A DNA stretch of 64,000 nucleotides from Pedobacter terrae (GTDB lineage: Bacteria; Bacteroidota; Bacteroidia; Sphingobacteriales; Sphingobacteriaceae). How positions within the stretch are numbered: the stretch's first letter is position 1; every line of letters starts with the position of its first letter. The stretch lies in NCBI RefSeq assembly GCF_900100705.1, contig NZ_FNCH01000016.1:55161-119160 (forward strand), written 5' to 3'. Made by a program: the position numbers and the translations under genes. This document shows positions 52,799-60,945 of this stretch, piece after piece. The notes below the pieces were generated by a model, which saw only the letters and a list, made by a program, of their open reading frames with translations, was not told where the DNA came from and did not search any database.

Positions 52799-52890
52799 GT
52801 CATTTCGAACGGAGTGCAACGAAGTCGAGAAATCTATTTAGAGAGATCTCTCTCCCGAACGTTCGGGACTGCGCTTCAGTCGAGATGACG
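52799..52890. repeat. Class 1 palindromic repeat (GTCATTTCGA subtype)
   Basis: It runs from CGTCATTTCGA (52799) to TCGAGATGACG (52880) with complementary GAAGTCGAGAAATCT / AGAGATCTCTC inside. The perfect palindrome CCCGAACGTTCGGG (52854-52867) is embedded in one arm and breaks its symmetry. Confidence 0.85.
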
Positions 52891-52945
52891 ATTTTTTAAA
52901 GTTTAGTCTCTGTTTAATCCATCCAAAAAGTAAACTTAACTACTT

Positions 52946-53833
52946 GTGCTAACGCTAAACACTTCCGATTTAACCTCGGTAGAACTGCAAAACTACCTGC
53001 AATATGCTATCGCTCCGCGACCGATCTGCTTTGCCTCCACTATTGATTCTGAAGGAAATATAAATTTAAGCCCTTTCAGTTTCTTTAATATGTTCAGCAC
53101 CAATCCACCGATCTGTATTTTTTCGCCATCGAGGAGAGTGCGCGATAATACCACTAAACATAGCCTGGAAAATGTACTGCAGGTTAAAGAATGTGTGATT
53201 AATATTGTAAACTACGATATGGTGCAGCAGATGAGTTTGGCCAGTACTGAATATGCCAAAGGCGTAAATGAGTTCGAGAAGGCGGGATTTACGATGTTAA
53301 AATCGGATTTGGTTCGGCCACCAAGAGTTGCAGAAGCGCCAGTGCAGTTTGAGTGTGTGGTGAATGAGGTGATTGCTTTAGGTGATAACCACGGTGCCGG
53401 AAATCTGGTACTGGCTGAAATAAAAGTGATTCATATTAATGAAGCGGTTTTAGATGAAAATGGTAAGATCGATCAGCATAAAATGGATCTTGTTGCACGT
53501 TTGGGTGGCGATTGGTATTGCCGGGTTACCAGCGATAATTTGTTTAAAGTAGCAAAACCATTAGCTAAATTGGGTATTGGTGTAGACCGTTTACCACAAT
53601 CAGTCCGCTTTTCGAAAGTGTTAACAGGAAATGATTTGGGTATGCTCGGCAATGTTGAGCAAATACCTACTGATGAAGAAATTGATTTGATCAGCACAAA
53701 TCCGGAAGTAAAAGAAATACTTGATGCTACTATTGGCGACAGCACCAACCGCGAAAGGGAATTGCATGAACTGGCGAAGAAATTTCTGCATACAGGGGAT
53801 GTGAATCTTGCTTTAAAGGTTGTTTTGGTTTAA
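52946..53833 (+). CDS. Flavin reductase family protein (FMN-binding split barrel)
   Basis: The 295-residue protein has the flavin-reductase-like domain in its first 200 residues (YAIAPRPICFASTIDSEGNINLSPFSFFNMFSTNPPI, then RDNTTKHSLENV and VNIVNYDMVQQMSLAST). A C-terminal extension of about 90 residues is of unknown role. An in-frame stop at 52937 and no nearby ATG make GTG 52946 the likely start. Such proteins supply reduced flavin to oxygenases or act alone. Its position next to the tyrosine genes suggests, but does not show, a link to aromatic degradation. Confidence 0.85.
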   Translation: MLTLNTSDLTSVELQNYLQYAIAPRPICFASTIDSEGNINLSPFSFFNMFSTNPPICIFSPSRRVRDNTTKHSLENVLQVKECVINIVNYDMVQQMSLASTEYAKGVNEFEKAGFTMLKSDLVRPPRVAEAPVQFECVVNEVIALGDNHGAGNLVLAEIKVIHINEAVLDENGKIDQHKMDLVARLGGDWYCRVTSDNLFKVAKPLAKLGIGVDRLPQSVRFSKVLTGNDLGMLGNVEQIPTDEEIDLISTNPEVKEILDATIGDSTNRERELHELAKKFLHTGDVNLALKVVLV

Positions 53834-53885
53834 AAGTTTAAATATGACTTAGTATTTTGCTATATTGGTACTAAATTATAGTCGT

Positions 53886-54509
53886 ATGGAGAGTTTTTCA
53901 CTAAAGGAAAAGTATATTTCTATTATCTATAAGAAAATACGTCGACAGATTCCAAGTACAAATGAAATTGCATCATGGTCACCAGAAAGACGTCCAGATG
54001 GGGAAGTAAGACTTATTTTTTCGGTTATAAGTAGATATATACATACTGATAGGATAGGCGCAGAAATTGTTACTTACCTGGTAAATCCAAAAACTAATGA
54101 ACCTGGAATATTGCTAAAAATGGTGAAGTCAGGTATAAATTATACAATAGATGAATTTAAACCTTTTATTTTAAAAAGTTTTGGTTCTATAGGGTTTTCG
54201 GTCGGTGCAGAGATTGGTGTTAAAATGGAATGGGCTAAATACCTTAACAAACTGAATAACCGGCCTGATAAATTGTTAAGAACTGTAAGTTATATCCGTA
54301 AAGGAACTGCAATTTCTAAAATAGCAAAATTTTCAGGCAAAGTAATGAAGAAATCAGGTATAGCATTGGATTTATTAGGTACTGCCTTTATTTATTATGA
54401 TATTTTAAGCGCAGGATCACCTTCCATAATTGACGAAGATAAAATAATTCAGTCTACAATAGATGAAATTTCCAAATTATGTCAAAAGAGCCGTCCATAC
54501 AACCTATAA
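53886..54509 (+). CDS. Unrecognised AT-rich protein, first of an overlapping pair
   Basis: I do not recognise this 207-residue protein. It is rich in Ile, Lys and Ser, has no signal peptide, and carries a moderately hydrophobic C-terminal stretch (GIALDLLGTAFIYYDILSAG). A central segment SIGFSVGAEIGVKMEWAKYL could be amphipathic. The start is the ATG at 53886; a TTG 21 bases earlier is in frame. The next gene overlaps its last 31 bases, which implies tight co-expression. Base composition is more AT-rich than the flanking metabolic genes, which suggests separate origin. Confidence 0.6.
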   Translation: MESFSLKEKYISIIYKKIRRQIPSTNEIASWSPERRPDGEVRLIFSVISRYIHTDRIGAEIVTYLVNPKTNEPGILLKMVKSGINYTIDEFKPFILKSFGSIGFSVGAEIGVKMEWAKYLNKLNNRPDKLLRTVSYIRKGTAISKIAKFSGKVMKKSGIALDLLGTAFIYYDILSAGSPSIIDEDKIIQSTIDEISKLCQKSRPYNL

Positions 54510-54997
54510 TTTATAAATCTAATTACCCTATTAGCATTTATTTGCTTATTTTTCTACCTATTATAGGTATTTTACTTACAATTTTTTACAAGGCTAATTT
54601 TTTTGCATTGATAATCTATTTGCCGATTTTCCTCATTATATTTTATACATTTTTCTCACGGTATGCTGCTAGGGTTGAAATAAATAATTCTTTCGAAATG
54701 AAAGTATATTATTTTTTTCCTTGGAATAGGAATTTTAGTATAAATCTGTTTATTGTTAAAAGTTTTGACTATGCAAGAGGTTTTTATGATCCATTTGATG
54801 ATAGAAGATTAGGCTATTTTGGCTTTTTAAGAAGGTGTTATGATCTGATTATGTTGTTCGAAAGTGATCAAAATAGGCTAAAGGAGTATAAAGTCAATTT
54901 TAGGATAGGGGTCTTTAAAAAAGTAATTAATATTTTAAATAAAGAGGCAAAGATTAATCTTATAAAATTAAAGAGTACAGAAAACATTATTTGGTGA
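54479..54997 (+). CDS. Unrecognised membrane protein, second of an overlapping pair
   Basis: I do not recognise this 172-residue protein. Two transmembrane helices lie at about residues 17-60 (YLLIFLPIIGILLTIFY, FFALIIYLPIFLIIFYTFF). A soluble C-terminal domain follows with alternating strands and helices (RVEINNSFEMKVYYFFPW, YDLIMLFESDQNRLKEYKV, FRIGVFKKVINILNKEAK), which recalls a PH-like fold. It overlaps the previous gene by 31 bases. The layout (soluble partner followed by a two-helix membrane protein) resembles effector/immunity or toxin/antidote pairs, but no catalytic motif is visible. Confidence 0.6.
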   Translation: MSKEPSIQPIIYKSNYPISIYLLIFLPIIGILLTIFYKANFFALIIYLPIFLIIFYTFFSRYAARVEINNSFEMKVYYFFPWNRNFSINLFIVKSFDYARGFYDPFDDRRLGYFGFLRRCYDLIMLFESDQNRLKEYKVNFRIGVFKKVINILNKEAKINLIKLKSTENIIW

Positions 54998-55007
54998 TTT
55001 TTCGGCT

Positions 55008-55613
55008 ATGCACACAATTGTTCAAGTAGATCAATACATTATCAATTCGGTAGAATTTGCTATTCCCATTTTAGATCATTTAAGGAATCTGGTACATAAA
55101 GCAGATGCCCGGATTGAAGAAAAAATTAAATGGGGGATGCCGTTCTTTGATTATAAAGGTACGGTTTGTCACATGGCTTCATTCAAACATCATTGCGCCT
55201 TTGGTTTCTGGAAAGGAGCTTTAATAAATGATGAGTACGGTATTTTTAAAGAACGGTCTGAATCCATGGGTTTATTGGGCAAGATAAAATCTTTTGACGA
55301 CCTGCCTTCAGATGAAATCCTGATCGCTTACATTCAGCAGGCTATTCAGTTAAATGAGGATAATATAAAGCGGCCTTCAAAACCAAAATCTACAGAGAAA
55401 AAAGAAATTATTGTACCGCAATATTTTATGGAGGCTTTACAGGAAGATCCCGCAGCGTTAGCGGTATTCCAGAATTTTAGTCCTTCCAATAAAAAAGATT
55501 ATATTTTGTGGCTTGAAGAAGCCAAAACAGAGGCTACCAGATTAAAAAGATTGGAAACTACCTTGTTATGGCTTGCAGAAAGCAAAACAAGAATGTGGAA
55601 GTATAAAAAGTAA
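55008..55613 (+). CDS. DUF1801 / YdeI-like protein
   Basis: The 201-residue protein has an N-terminal DUF1801 domain (IEEKIKWGMPFFDYKGTVCHMASFKHHCAFGFWKGAL). The C-terminal YdeI/OmpD-associated region follows (VPQYFMEALQEDPAALAVFQNFSPSNKKDYILWLEEAKTEATRLKRL). Both are small domains of uncertain function; YdeI-type proteins have been linked to resistance to antimicrobial peptides. It starts 10 bases after the unrecognised pair. Its stop abuts that of the convergent NlpC/P60 gene. Confidence 0.85.
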   Translation: MHTIVQVDQYIINSVEFAIPILDHLRNLVHKADARIEEKIKWGMPFFDYKGTVCHMASFKHHCAFGFWKGALINDEYGIFKERSESMGLLGKIKSFDDLPSDEILIAYIQQAIQLNEDNIKRPSKPKSTEKKEIIVPQYFMEALQEDPAALAVFQNFSPSNKKDYILWLEEAKTEATRLKRLETTLLWLAESKTRMWKYKK

Positions 55614-56159
55614 TTAAAGAATACTTACAATTTTCATAAAACGGTCTTTGTAATGGCCGTTAAGATCGGTAATGGTTACCTGGTGGGCTTTACCAGACGA
55701 GGCATGAATAAATTTGATCCCGTTTTCATCAATGGAATAAACAATCCCTACGTGACCGATCCTTCTTATTCTGGAATTAGTACCTGTAAAAATCAACACA
55801 TCGCCCACTTTTGCATTTTCTAAACTGGTTTCTTTGCCCGCAGAACTAAATTCTCTCGAAGAACGTGGAACTTTGAAACCGAAATTACTGAATACATAGC
55901 TCACAAAGCCAGAACAATCGAAACCAACTTTTGGGTTGCTTGTAGCGTAACGATAGGGGATACCTAACATACTTTTGGCAAAATCGATAAGGGTTGTAGA
56001 ATTGGTTGCAGAACTGTTTTCTGTAATCGTGGCATTTTTGGGAAGGTTGGCCACTAATTTTTTTACCAGTTCCTGGTATTGTGCGGGTAAGATTGTTTGG
56101 GCTTTTCCTGCCGTGGCAGACAAAATGAAAAACAAAATCGGGACTATTATTTTCTTCAT
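55614..56159 (-). CDS. NlpC/P60 family peptidoglycan hydrolase
   Basis: This exported cysteine peptidase cleaves peptide links in peptidoglycan. The 181-residue protein has a signal peptide ending near ATAGKAQ. The catalytic cysteine is C82 (VGFDCSGFVSYVFSNFG), followed by VPRSSREFSSAGK. The histidine is H136 (IGHVGIVYSID), and a further His lies in FIHASSG. A single catalytic domain with no SH3 or LysM repeats makes it the small Spr-like type. Confidence 0.93.
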   Translation of the reverse strand: MKKIIVPILFFILSATAGKAQTILPAQYQELVKKLVANLPKNATITENSSATNSTTLIDFAKSMLGIPYRYATSNPKVGFDCSGFVSYVFSNFGFKVPRSSREFSSAGKETSLENAKVGDVLIFTGTNSRIRRIGHVGIVYSIDENGIKFIHASSGKAHQVTITDLNGHYKDRFMKIVSIL

Positions 56160-56223
56160 ATGTTGGCGTCAAAGATATGAAAAATATATAAAGTGTATTA
56201 AAATGTTGAAAACCAGTTAAAAC

Positions 56224-56251
56224 AAAAAAGTCCGGGTAATTACCCAGACTT
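56224..56251 (-). terminator. Terminator of the DUF4870-like gene
   Basis: AAGTCCGGGTAA pairs with TTACCCAGACTT with one mismatch. On the minus strand a run of U residues follows. Confidence 0.8.
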
Positions 56252-56274
56252 AAATTAGCATAGTTTAGCTTCGA

Positions 56275-56637
56275 TTAAATACTTGGAAACATGGTTTGAG
56301 CCTTGTCGCCAATTAATGGAAGCGGTTTTAGTTCGCTATTATTTGCACTTATAGCACCTATAATAATTAAAATAAGGTAAGCAATGTAAACCACATAACT
56401 TAAGTAACCAAATACTGCAGTTGGTATAATCATCACTAATATGGTTACTGCCACATTTAGCACGATTATAGCCAGATGAAGCAATAAAGATTGCCTTAAA
56501 TGATAACTGGAAAGCGCTGTTTTATTGTCTTTGTACATGGCAAAGTACGATATCAGCCAGCCAATTAGAAAGATGTAACTCACAACGGCAGCATTTTTTC
56601 CACTGTCGGCTGTTTTAAAAGGAGAATTTGTTTCCAT
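56275..56637 (-). CDS. Small membrane protein (DUF4870-like)
   Basis: The 120-residue protein has three hydrophobic segments (AAVVSYIFLIGWLISYFAMY, LLLHLAIIVLNVAVTILVMI, YLSYVVYIAYLILIIIGAIS). The first loop contains SSYHLRQSLLLH, the hallmark of DUF4870/Tic20-like small membrane proteins in Bacteroidota. Function is unknown. It appears to be monocistronic with its own terminator. Confidence 0.7.
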   Translation of the reverse strand: METNSPFKTADSGKNAAVVSYIFLIGWLISYFAMYKDNKTALSSYHLRQSLLLHLAIIVLNVAVTILVMIIPTAVFGYLSYVVYIAYLILIIIGAISANNSELKPLPLIGDKAQTMFPSI

Positions 56638-56683
56638 AGATTTTTTTTAGTTTTCGATGTGCAAATTACTAAAAAATATCAGA

Positions 56684-57385
56684 TTACGGTGTAGTAACCG
56701 CTACAGGTAAAATTTTTCCATTAAAAAATTTATGTCCGGTTTTAGCAAAATCGGCTACATATTTCCCCATTTCGAAAGCCATAACCGGACTTTGGTATCC
56801 CGGAAAAGCTGCTTCCAGCATTTCTGTCTGTGCCGATCCTAAAGCAAGGCAATTAATTTTAACTCCCGTTTCCGCCAATTCAAAAGCCAAACATTCTGTT
56901 AGTGTGTGCAAGGCTGCTTTACTTGCTGAGTAAGCAGAAAGTCCGGGGAATTTAACACTTCCCTGAAAGCCACCCATGCTACCAATATTAACGATGTGAC
57001 TTCCGCTTTGCATTAAAGGCAAAACATGCTGTATCATTCTGAAATGTGAAATCACATTGCTTTGTAACATCTCTCCCAGATCAATTTCTGTAGTTTCTAA
57101 AAACGGCTTGTTAATTAAAGCACCCGCATTGTTGATCAGGATGTCTACCGTGCCTAAACGTTCTTTTAAAAAAGGGATCAGCGCAGCATAATCATCGTTT
57201 ACAATGTCAAATTCGACCGGTAAAAGTGTACAGTCGGGATTAATGCCTTTAGCAATTTCCAAGAGTTTACGCAGCTTATCTGCCGAACGGGCAATGGCAA
57301 CAATTTTGTTTTCTTTTTGTAAGCTAAACTCTAAAGCCGTTTCGAAACCGATTCCGCTACTGGCACCTGTAATTATAATGTTCAT
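56684..57385 (-). CDS. Short-chain dehydrogenase/reductase
   Basis: The 233-residue SDR enzyme has the NAD(P) motif ITGASSGIGFETALEFS. VDILINNAGALINKPF supplies the NNAG motif, then IVNIGSMGG holds the catalytic Ser region and YSASKAAL the Tyr and Lys. The length and motifs are normal for a classical SDR. The substrate is not predictable. Confidence 0.92.
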   Translation of the reverse strand: MNIIITGASSGIGFETALEFSLQKENKIVAIARSADKLRKLLEIAKGINPDCTLLPVEFDIVNDDYAALIPFLKERLGTVDILINNAGALINKPFLETTEIDLGEMLQSNVISHFRMIQHVLPLMQSGSHIVNIGSMGGFQGSVKFPGLSAYSASKAALHTLTECLAFELAETGVKINCLALGSAQTEMLEAAFPGYQSPVMAFEMGKYVADFAKTGHKFFNGKILPVAVTTP

Positions 57386-57440
57386 TAAAAATGTTAAAAG
57401 TTTTTGTAAGGTTAAAAAGCTTAAGATCTGGGAATTGATT

Positions 57441-57678
57441 TCAAATCAAGATTAATTCAATATCGGGGATTGATTTGAAACCTTTATCAGATGTAACTAA
57501 CGGTATTTGAAGAAACTTTGAAGTAGCAGCAATATGATAATAAATGCCAACCTAATAATTCTATTTCAGAAATAACAGATACAATTGCAGTACCATCAAG
57601 AAATGATTCAGTTTTTTCTAGTCCCTGATGTACATCGATAAGAAAATTTGTATCAGCAACAAAACTAAATGAACTCAT
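57441..57678 (-). pseudogene. PIN-domain (VapC-like) toxin gene with internal deletion and frameshift
   Basis: The first 34 codons give a normal PIN start (FVADTNFLIDVHQG, with catalytic D9, then VSVISEIELLGW). The frame then changes. The other frame reads on as YYHIAATSKFLQIPLVTSDKGF and ends at TGA 57441, which is the normal C-terminal part of the same family. Intact family members have roughly 50 more residues between these two parts, including the late acidic residue before the AAT motif, so the toxin should be dead. Its antitoxin gene lies 3 bases upstream and is intact. Confidence 0.72.
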
Positions 57679-57681
57679 CCC

Positions 57682-57831
57682 TTAACCTTTTTGGTAATCT
57701 ACACTATCTAGATTTCTTTGTAGTTTGCCAAAGTGTTTACGTAAGGTCTTTTTTACAACACTTGTAGATACTTTCTGAATTGCCGCAAGAACTTTTTCTT
57801 TAGTAACCGGTTGCTTAATTTCAATTATCAT
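57682..57831 (-). CDS. Antitoxin of the broken PIN toxin
   Basis: A 49-residue protein (starts MIIEIKQPVTKEKV) too short for usual ORF cut-offs. It has a helix rich in Lys (VSTSVVKKTLRKHFGKL) and ends DSVDYQKG. The pattern 'HFGKLxRxxDxxxYQK' is typical of small Bacteroidota antitoxins encoded just before PIN toxins. The spacing of 3 bases to the toxin remnant supports the pairing. Confidence 0.7.
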   Translation of the reverse strand: MIIEIKQPVTKEKVLAAIQKVSTSVVKKTLRKHFGKLQRNLDSVDYQKG

Positions 57832-57860
57832 TTTATTTTAATTTAGTTCCCATTGATCTC

Positions 57861-58088
57861 TTAAATCACTTTGCCATTAGATGGATCTTTAATATCCTTA
57901 AACATTAAGTTGCCTTCTGTATTATCAATTGCTTTTTTTAATTTCTGATAAGATCCCCTGGGCTCCTCAACCATATTGGGCTGATGGGTTTTGATATCAA
58001 CGTCTTCTACAAAAGATAATGCCTTAAGCATCTTTTCAAGAAGCGCAGCATTTTGTTCGTTATCTACTTGTACTGTGATAGTTGTCAT
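57861..58088 (-). CDS. Antitoxin-like protein (DUF2683-type), no toxin beside it
   Basis: The 75-residue protein begins MTTITVQVDNEQNAALLEKMLKA and ends with a linker and DIKDPSNGKVI. It resembles the small Bacteroidota proteins normally encoded just before RelE/ParE-type toxins. No such toxin follows; the next gene is the 49-residue antitoxin 29 bases on. It is therefore an orphan antitoxin or a fusion-locus leftover. It is intact in frame. Confidence 0.65.
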   Translation of the reverse strand: MTTITVQVDNEQNAALLEKMLKALSFVEDVDIKTHQPNMVEEPRGSYQKLKKAIDNTEGNLMFKDIKDPSNGKVI

Positions 58089-58119
58089 AACGTAAAGTTA
58101 ACGAATTTAAAGTGATAAA

Positions 58120-59901
58120 TCAATCCTCCACAAGCAGCTGACTTACCGGGTTTTTAATTACATGTAAGCCATCATTAATCAATTTAGTATGATCTAATTC
58201 TTTACCGGCCTTAATTTCGAGATAAACCTGAATTTCCTTTTCCAGCTGATGATAAACTTCATTATGATAAATAATCTCCAGAATTTCTAAGGCACAGAGC
58301 CAATCTTGCCTATGGTTTGTTTTTAGTTGTAAGAAGATTTCGCCAAGCTGATCCAGGTTCTCGCCACTTTCCCTAATCGCCCTAACTTTTTGATATAAAC
58401 CGTGCAGTTTTAAAGTTTTATCATCATAACTAATTTGATGCGTTTTTTCGTTACTGATTAAAGTAATTTCCTCATAAGCATCTTTGTCTGCAGCACCATT
58501 AAAAACAGATACAATTTTTTCTCCAACAGCCATGTCGTAAGTACCCCATTCAGGTTTAAACAGTATATTTCCGTTACTTTCGCTAACTGTACAATCGTTA
58601 AAGGCAATTAAAAGGAGTTTACCGTGTGCTATCATTATATCCTTAACTGTACCGGTTACATTAATACCGCTTTCAAACGTTAGTACGGTTTTCCTGCCTT
58701 GGATAATGTTTAAAGATTGTAACTCTGATAGACTGTAGTCCTCAAATGGTTTATCTGCTCCATTTAAGCGTCCCACAGGTGACGAAAAGCCATCTGCATG
58801 GTAATTTCTGTCATGTCCAGCCAGTTGTGTATTGTTAAAGGCCAGGGCAGAAGGTCCTGTAGTTTTAATGAAAGTTACCTCATCATTTGGAGCAATGCCC
58901 ATATCAGTGAAAATACCGCTAACCTGCAAGCCAGAGCTATAAACAGCGGTGGCAACATTTTTACAGGCAATGGCTTTCATGATACTTTCAGCCCCACCTT
59001 TTCTAAAGGCCATAGTATTGGCAAAGGTTTCTAAAACATCAATTAGGTTTTGAAATGTTTCGGTTACAAAAAGCTGCGGTTGTGGCTTGGTAATATCGTA
59101 GGCATAATTAATGGTATCAATGTTGTACCAAAGTTTCTCTACATCTTTTTGCATGCAGGTTGCACTTTCGCCAATAGAAGAGAGTAAGCCGGCACCATAA
59201 ATTTTGGGGTTTTCTAAAGTGCCGATCAGGCCATATTCTACTGTCCACCAATGTAAACGACCAAGTAATGCCATTTCAGAAGGTTCGCCCATATTCTCAC
59301 TGATGTAGCGCAGTTCCTTTTCTGCCTGGGCAATCTGCAATTCGTCAGTATCTACAGCTTCTTTCAGAATCGATAATTTTCTGATGGCCTCGTAAAGCTC
59401 AAAATCTTTTGCCGAAAACATAGCTTTTGCACCAATTGAGCCAAAATAACTCAAGTAATTATTATAATCGGTATCTGCTATAATTGGTGCATGGCCGGCA
59501 CTTTCGTGTATAATATCTGGCGCAGGGGTGTATTCGATGTGGTTAATCTGGCGGATATCGGCAGCAATTACCAATACGCGATAGGCCTGATATTCCATAA
59601 AAGCTGCAGGCGGAATAAAGCCATCAACCGTTACGGCGCCCCAACCAATCTTACCCAGGTTATCATTCATGGTTTGCAGGTCGGGAATGTATTCTATGCT
59701 CAAACCAGCCCGTTGTAAGCCTTTTATATAAGGGTAATAAGCTACATTTTTAAGATAACTGTAATTCTGGCGCATCACGTACCGCCATACGGCCTGGTCT
59801 ATAGGTGTATATTTTTCGTAATTTTGTGCAACAATAAATTGCTTTAAATGATTGGGCAATTTAGCTACCTGCGCATTATTAAAATCATTAAAATGGCTCA
59901 T
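58120..59901 (-). CDS. phhA: Phenylalanine 4-monooxygenase (aromatic amino acid hydroxylase), long form
   Basis: This pterin-dependent enzyme makes tyrosine from phenylalanine. The catalytic domain holds the iron ligands H132 and H137 (DIIHESAGHAPI) and E222 (LHWWTVEYGLI). At 593 residues it is about twice the usual bacterial PhhA (260-300). Residues from about 330 to 593 form a separate region with a beta-rich part (LTFESGINVTGTVKDIMIAHGKL, FKPEWGTYDMAVGE) and a helical tail of unknown role. It feeds the tyrosine pathway whose later genes lie 7-11 kb upstream. No pterin dehydratase gene is nearby. Confidence 0.9.
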   Translation of the reverse strand: MSHFNDFNNAQVAKLPNHLKQFIVAQNYEKYTPIDQAVWRYVMRQNYSYLKNVAYYPYIKGLQRAGLSIEYIPDLQTMNDNLGKIGWGAVTVDGFIPPAAFMEYQAYRVLVIAADIRQINHIEYTPAPDIIHESAGHAPIIADTDYNNYLSYFGSIGAKAMFSAKDFELYEAIRKLSILKEAVDTDELQIAQAEKELRYISENMGEPSEMALLGRLHWWTVEYGLIGTLENPKIYGAGLLSSIGESATCMQKDVEKLWYNIDTINYAYDITKPQPQLFVTETFQNLIDVLETFANTMAFRKGGAESIMKAIACKNVATAVYSSGLQVSGIFTDMGIAPNDEVTFIKTTGPSALAFNNTQLAGHDRNYHADGFSSPVGRLNGADKPFEDYSLSELQSLNIIQGRKTVLTFESGINVTGTVKDIMIAHGKLLLIAFNDCTVSESNGNILFKPEWGTYDMAVGEKIVSVFNGAADKDAYEEITLISNEKTHQISYDDKTLKLHGLYQKVRAIRESGENLDQLGEIFLQLKTNHRQDWLCALEILEIIYHNEVYHQLEKEIQVYLEIKAGKELDHTKLINDGLHVIKNPVSQLLVED

Positions 59902-60029
59902 GGTTATTGATGAAATAAGTTGGTCGGCAGCTAAGTTAGGATGTTGTTTTTATCTTAACAAGAAAGCAGTTGCATAAATTAACATGTTATCGTAATAAAT
60001 GAATGAAGTAGGGAATAAGTGCATTTAGG

Positions 60030-60160
60030 ATTGGAAAGGTGCTGTAGCATTTCAGCGGTTAGGTTCTGTCGGGCTGTTCGCTATATCCCCGATGAAGAAT
60101 CGGGGGATGCCGCTTCCATCCCGTTTAGGTACCAAGTTTTGTACTGACGACCTCAGGATC
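60030..60160. repeat. Class 2 element, left half only
   Basis: The arm hairpin CCCCGAT-GAAGA-ATCGGGG (60087-60104) and the following CCGCTTCCATCCCGTTTAGG match the left arm of other class 2 copies. The right arm (TAAACCCG, GCGGGACT) is missing or decayed. The remainder of the 329-base gap between phhA and the GtrA-like gene shows nothing else. Confidence 0.65.
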
Positions 60161-60230
60161 AGTAATCACGCATCATTGTTCGATGTTAATCAATACTAGG
60201 TGGTAAAAATTGGGTTATAATCGCGGCTGA

Positions 60231-60740
60231 TTAATCCTTTTTTTCTTTTTTATCCCCGATTTTCTTCACGCTAAAGGTGAAATAGTGTTGATACAGGTAA
60301 CTGAAAAGCGCCATTGAAACGGAGACCAGTATTCTCGATAAAACGGACAACGTTGGATAATCTCTTAAAAGTTCTAATAAAAACTTCAAAAAAACATAAG
60401 TAGCCAGTATATTGATAAACTGGAGGTTTAAAAACCTGAAAAGCTGTACCCTGCCTTTTAATTCGCTATGCGTGAATATAACGTATTTGTTGAGCAAAAA
60501 ACTGGTTGGAATGGCAATAATATAATCTACTAATAATGATGCAGTTTCTCTTTGAAGCACAATTGTGCCAAAACTTACTTCCTCCGTTTTAAAAATAACA
60601 AAATAAGCGAAATAATAGCTCAGAATGCCAAGTAACAAGGTGCCGCCGCCAGTGGCCATATACCTGAAATTATGGAGGGAAATAAAATTTTTAAAAGGGG
60701 GATGAAAAAAATCTATTATGGCTAAAATTGCTTTGCGCAT
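60231..60740 (-). CDS. GtrA-like family membrane protein
   Basis: GtrA-like proteins are small membrane proteins that help move undecaprenyl-linked sugars. The 169-residue protein has four transmembrane segments, beginning FRYMATGGGTLLLGILSYYFAYFVIF. VDYIIAIPTSFLLNKYVIFTHS is the characteristic second/third helix region. A basic C-terminal tail ends KKEKKD. No flippase or glycosyltransferase gene is adjacent. Confidence 0.85.
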   Translation of the reverse strand: MRKAILAIIDFFHPPFKNFISLHNFRYMATGGGTLLLGILSYYFAYFVIFKTEEVSFGTIVLQRETASLLVDYIIAIPTSFLLNKYVIFTHSELKGRVQLFRFLNLQFINILATYVFLKFLLELLRDYPTLSVLSRILVSVSMALFSYLYQHYFTFSVKKIGDKKEKKD

Positions 60741-60792
60741 TACTTAAACTATTCGTTTTGGTTATTTAGGTACGACAAATTGCATAAGCGAC

Positions 60793-60860
60793 CGTCATCC
60801 TGAATTTATTTCAGGATCTTTCCTGTGATAAAGATGCTGAAAAGAGTTCAATAAGGATGT
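60793..60860. repeat. Class 1 palindromic repeat, short copy
   Basis: CGTCATCCTGAATTTATTTCAGGATCTT at the left is the canonical arm. The right arm is truncated after AAAGATGCTGAAAAGAGTTCAATAAGGATG. Confidence 0.65.
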
Positions 60861-60945
60861 GGCAAAACTGAAATTTGCAACCTTGGTAATTGGTCGCAAT
60901 TTACAATTAAATTTTTATTGCTATGGCAAAAGATCATTTATGTAT

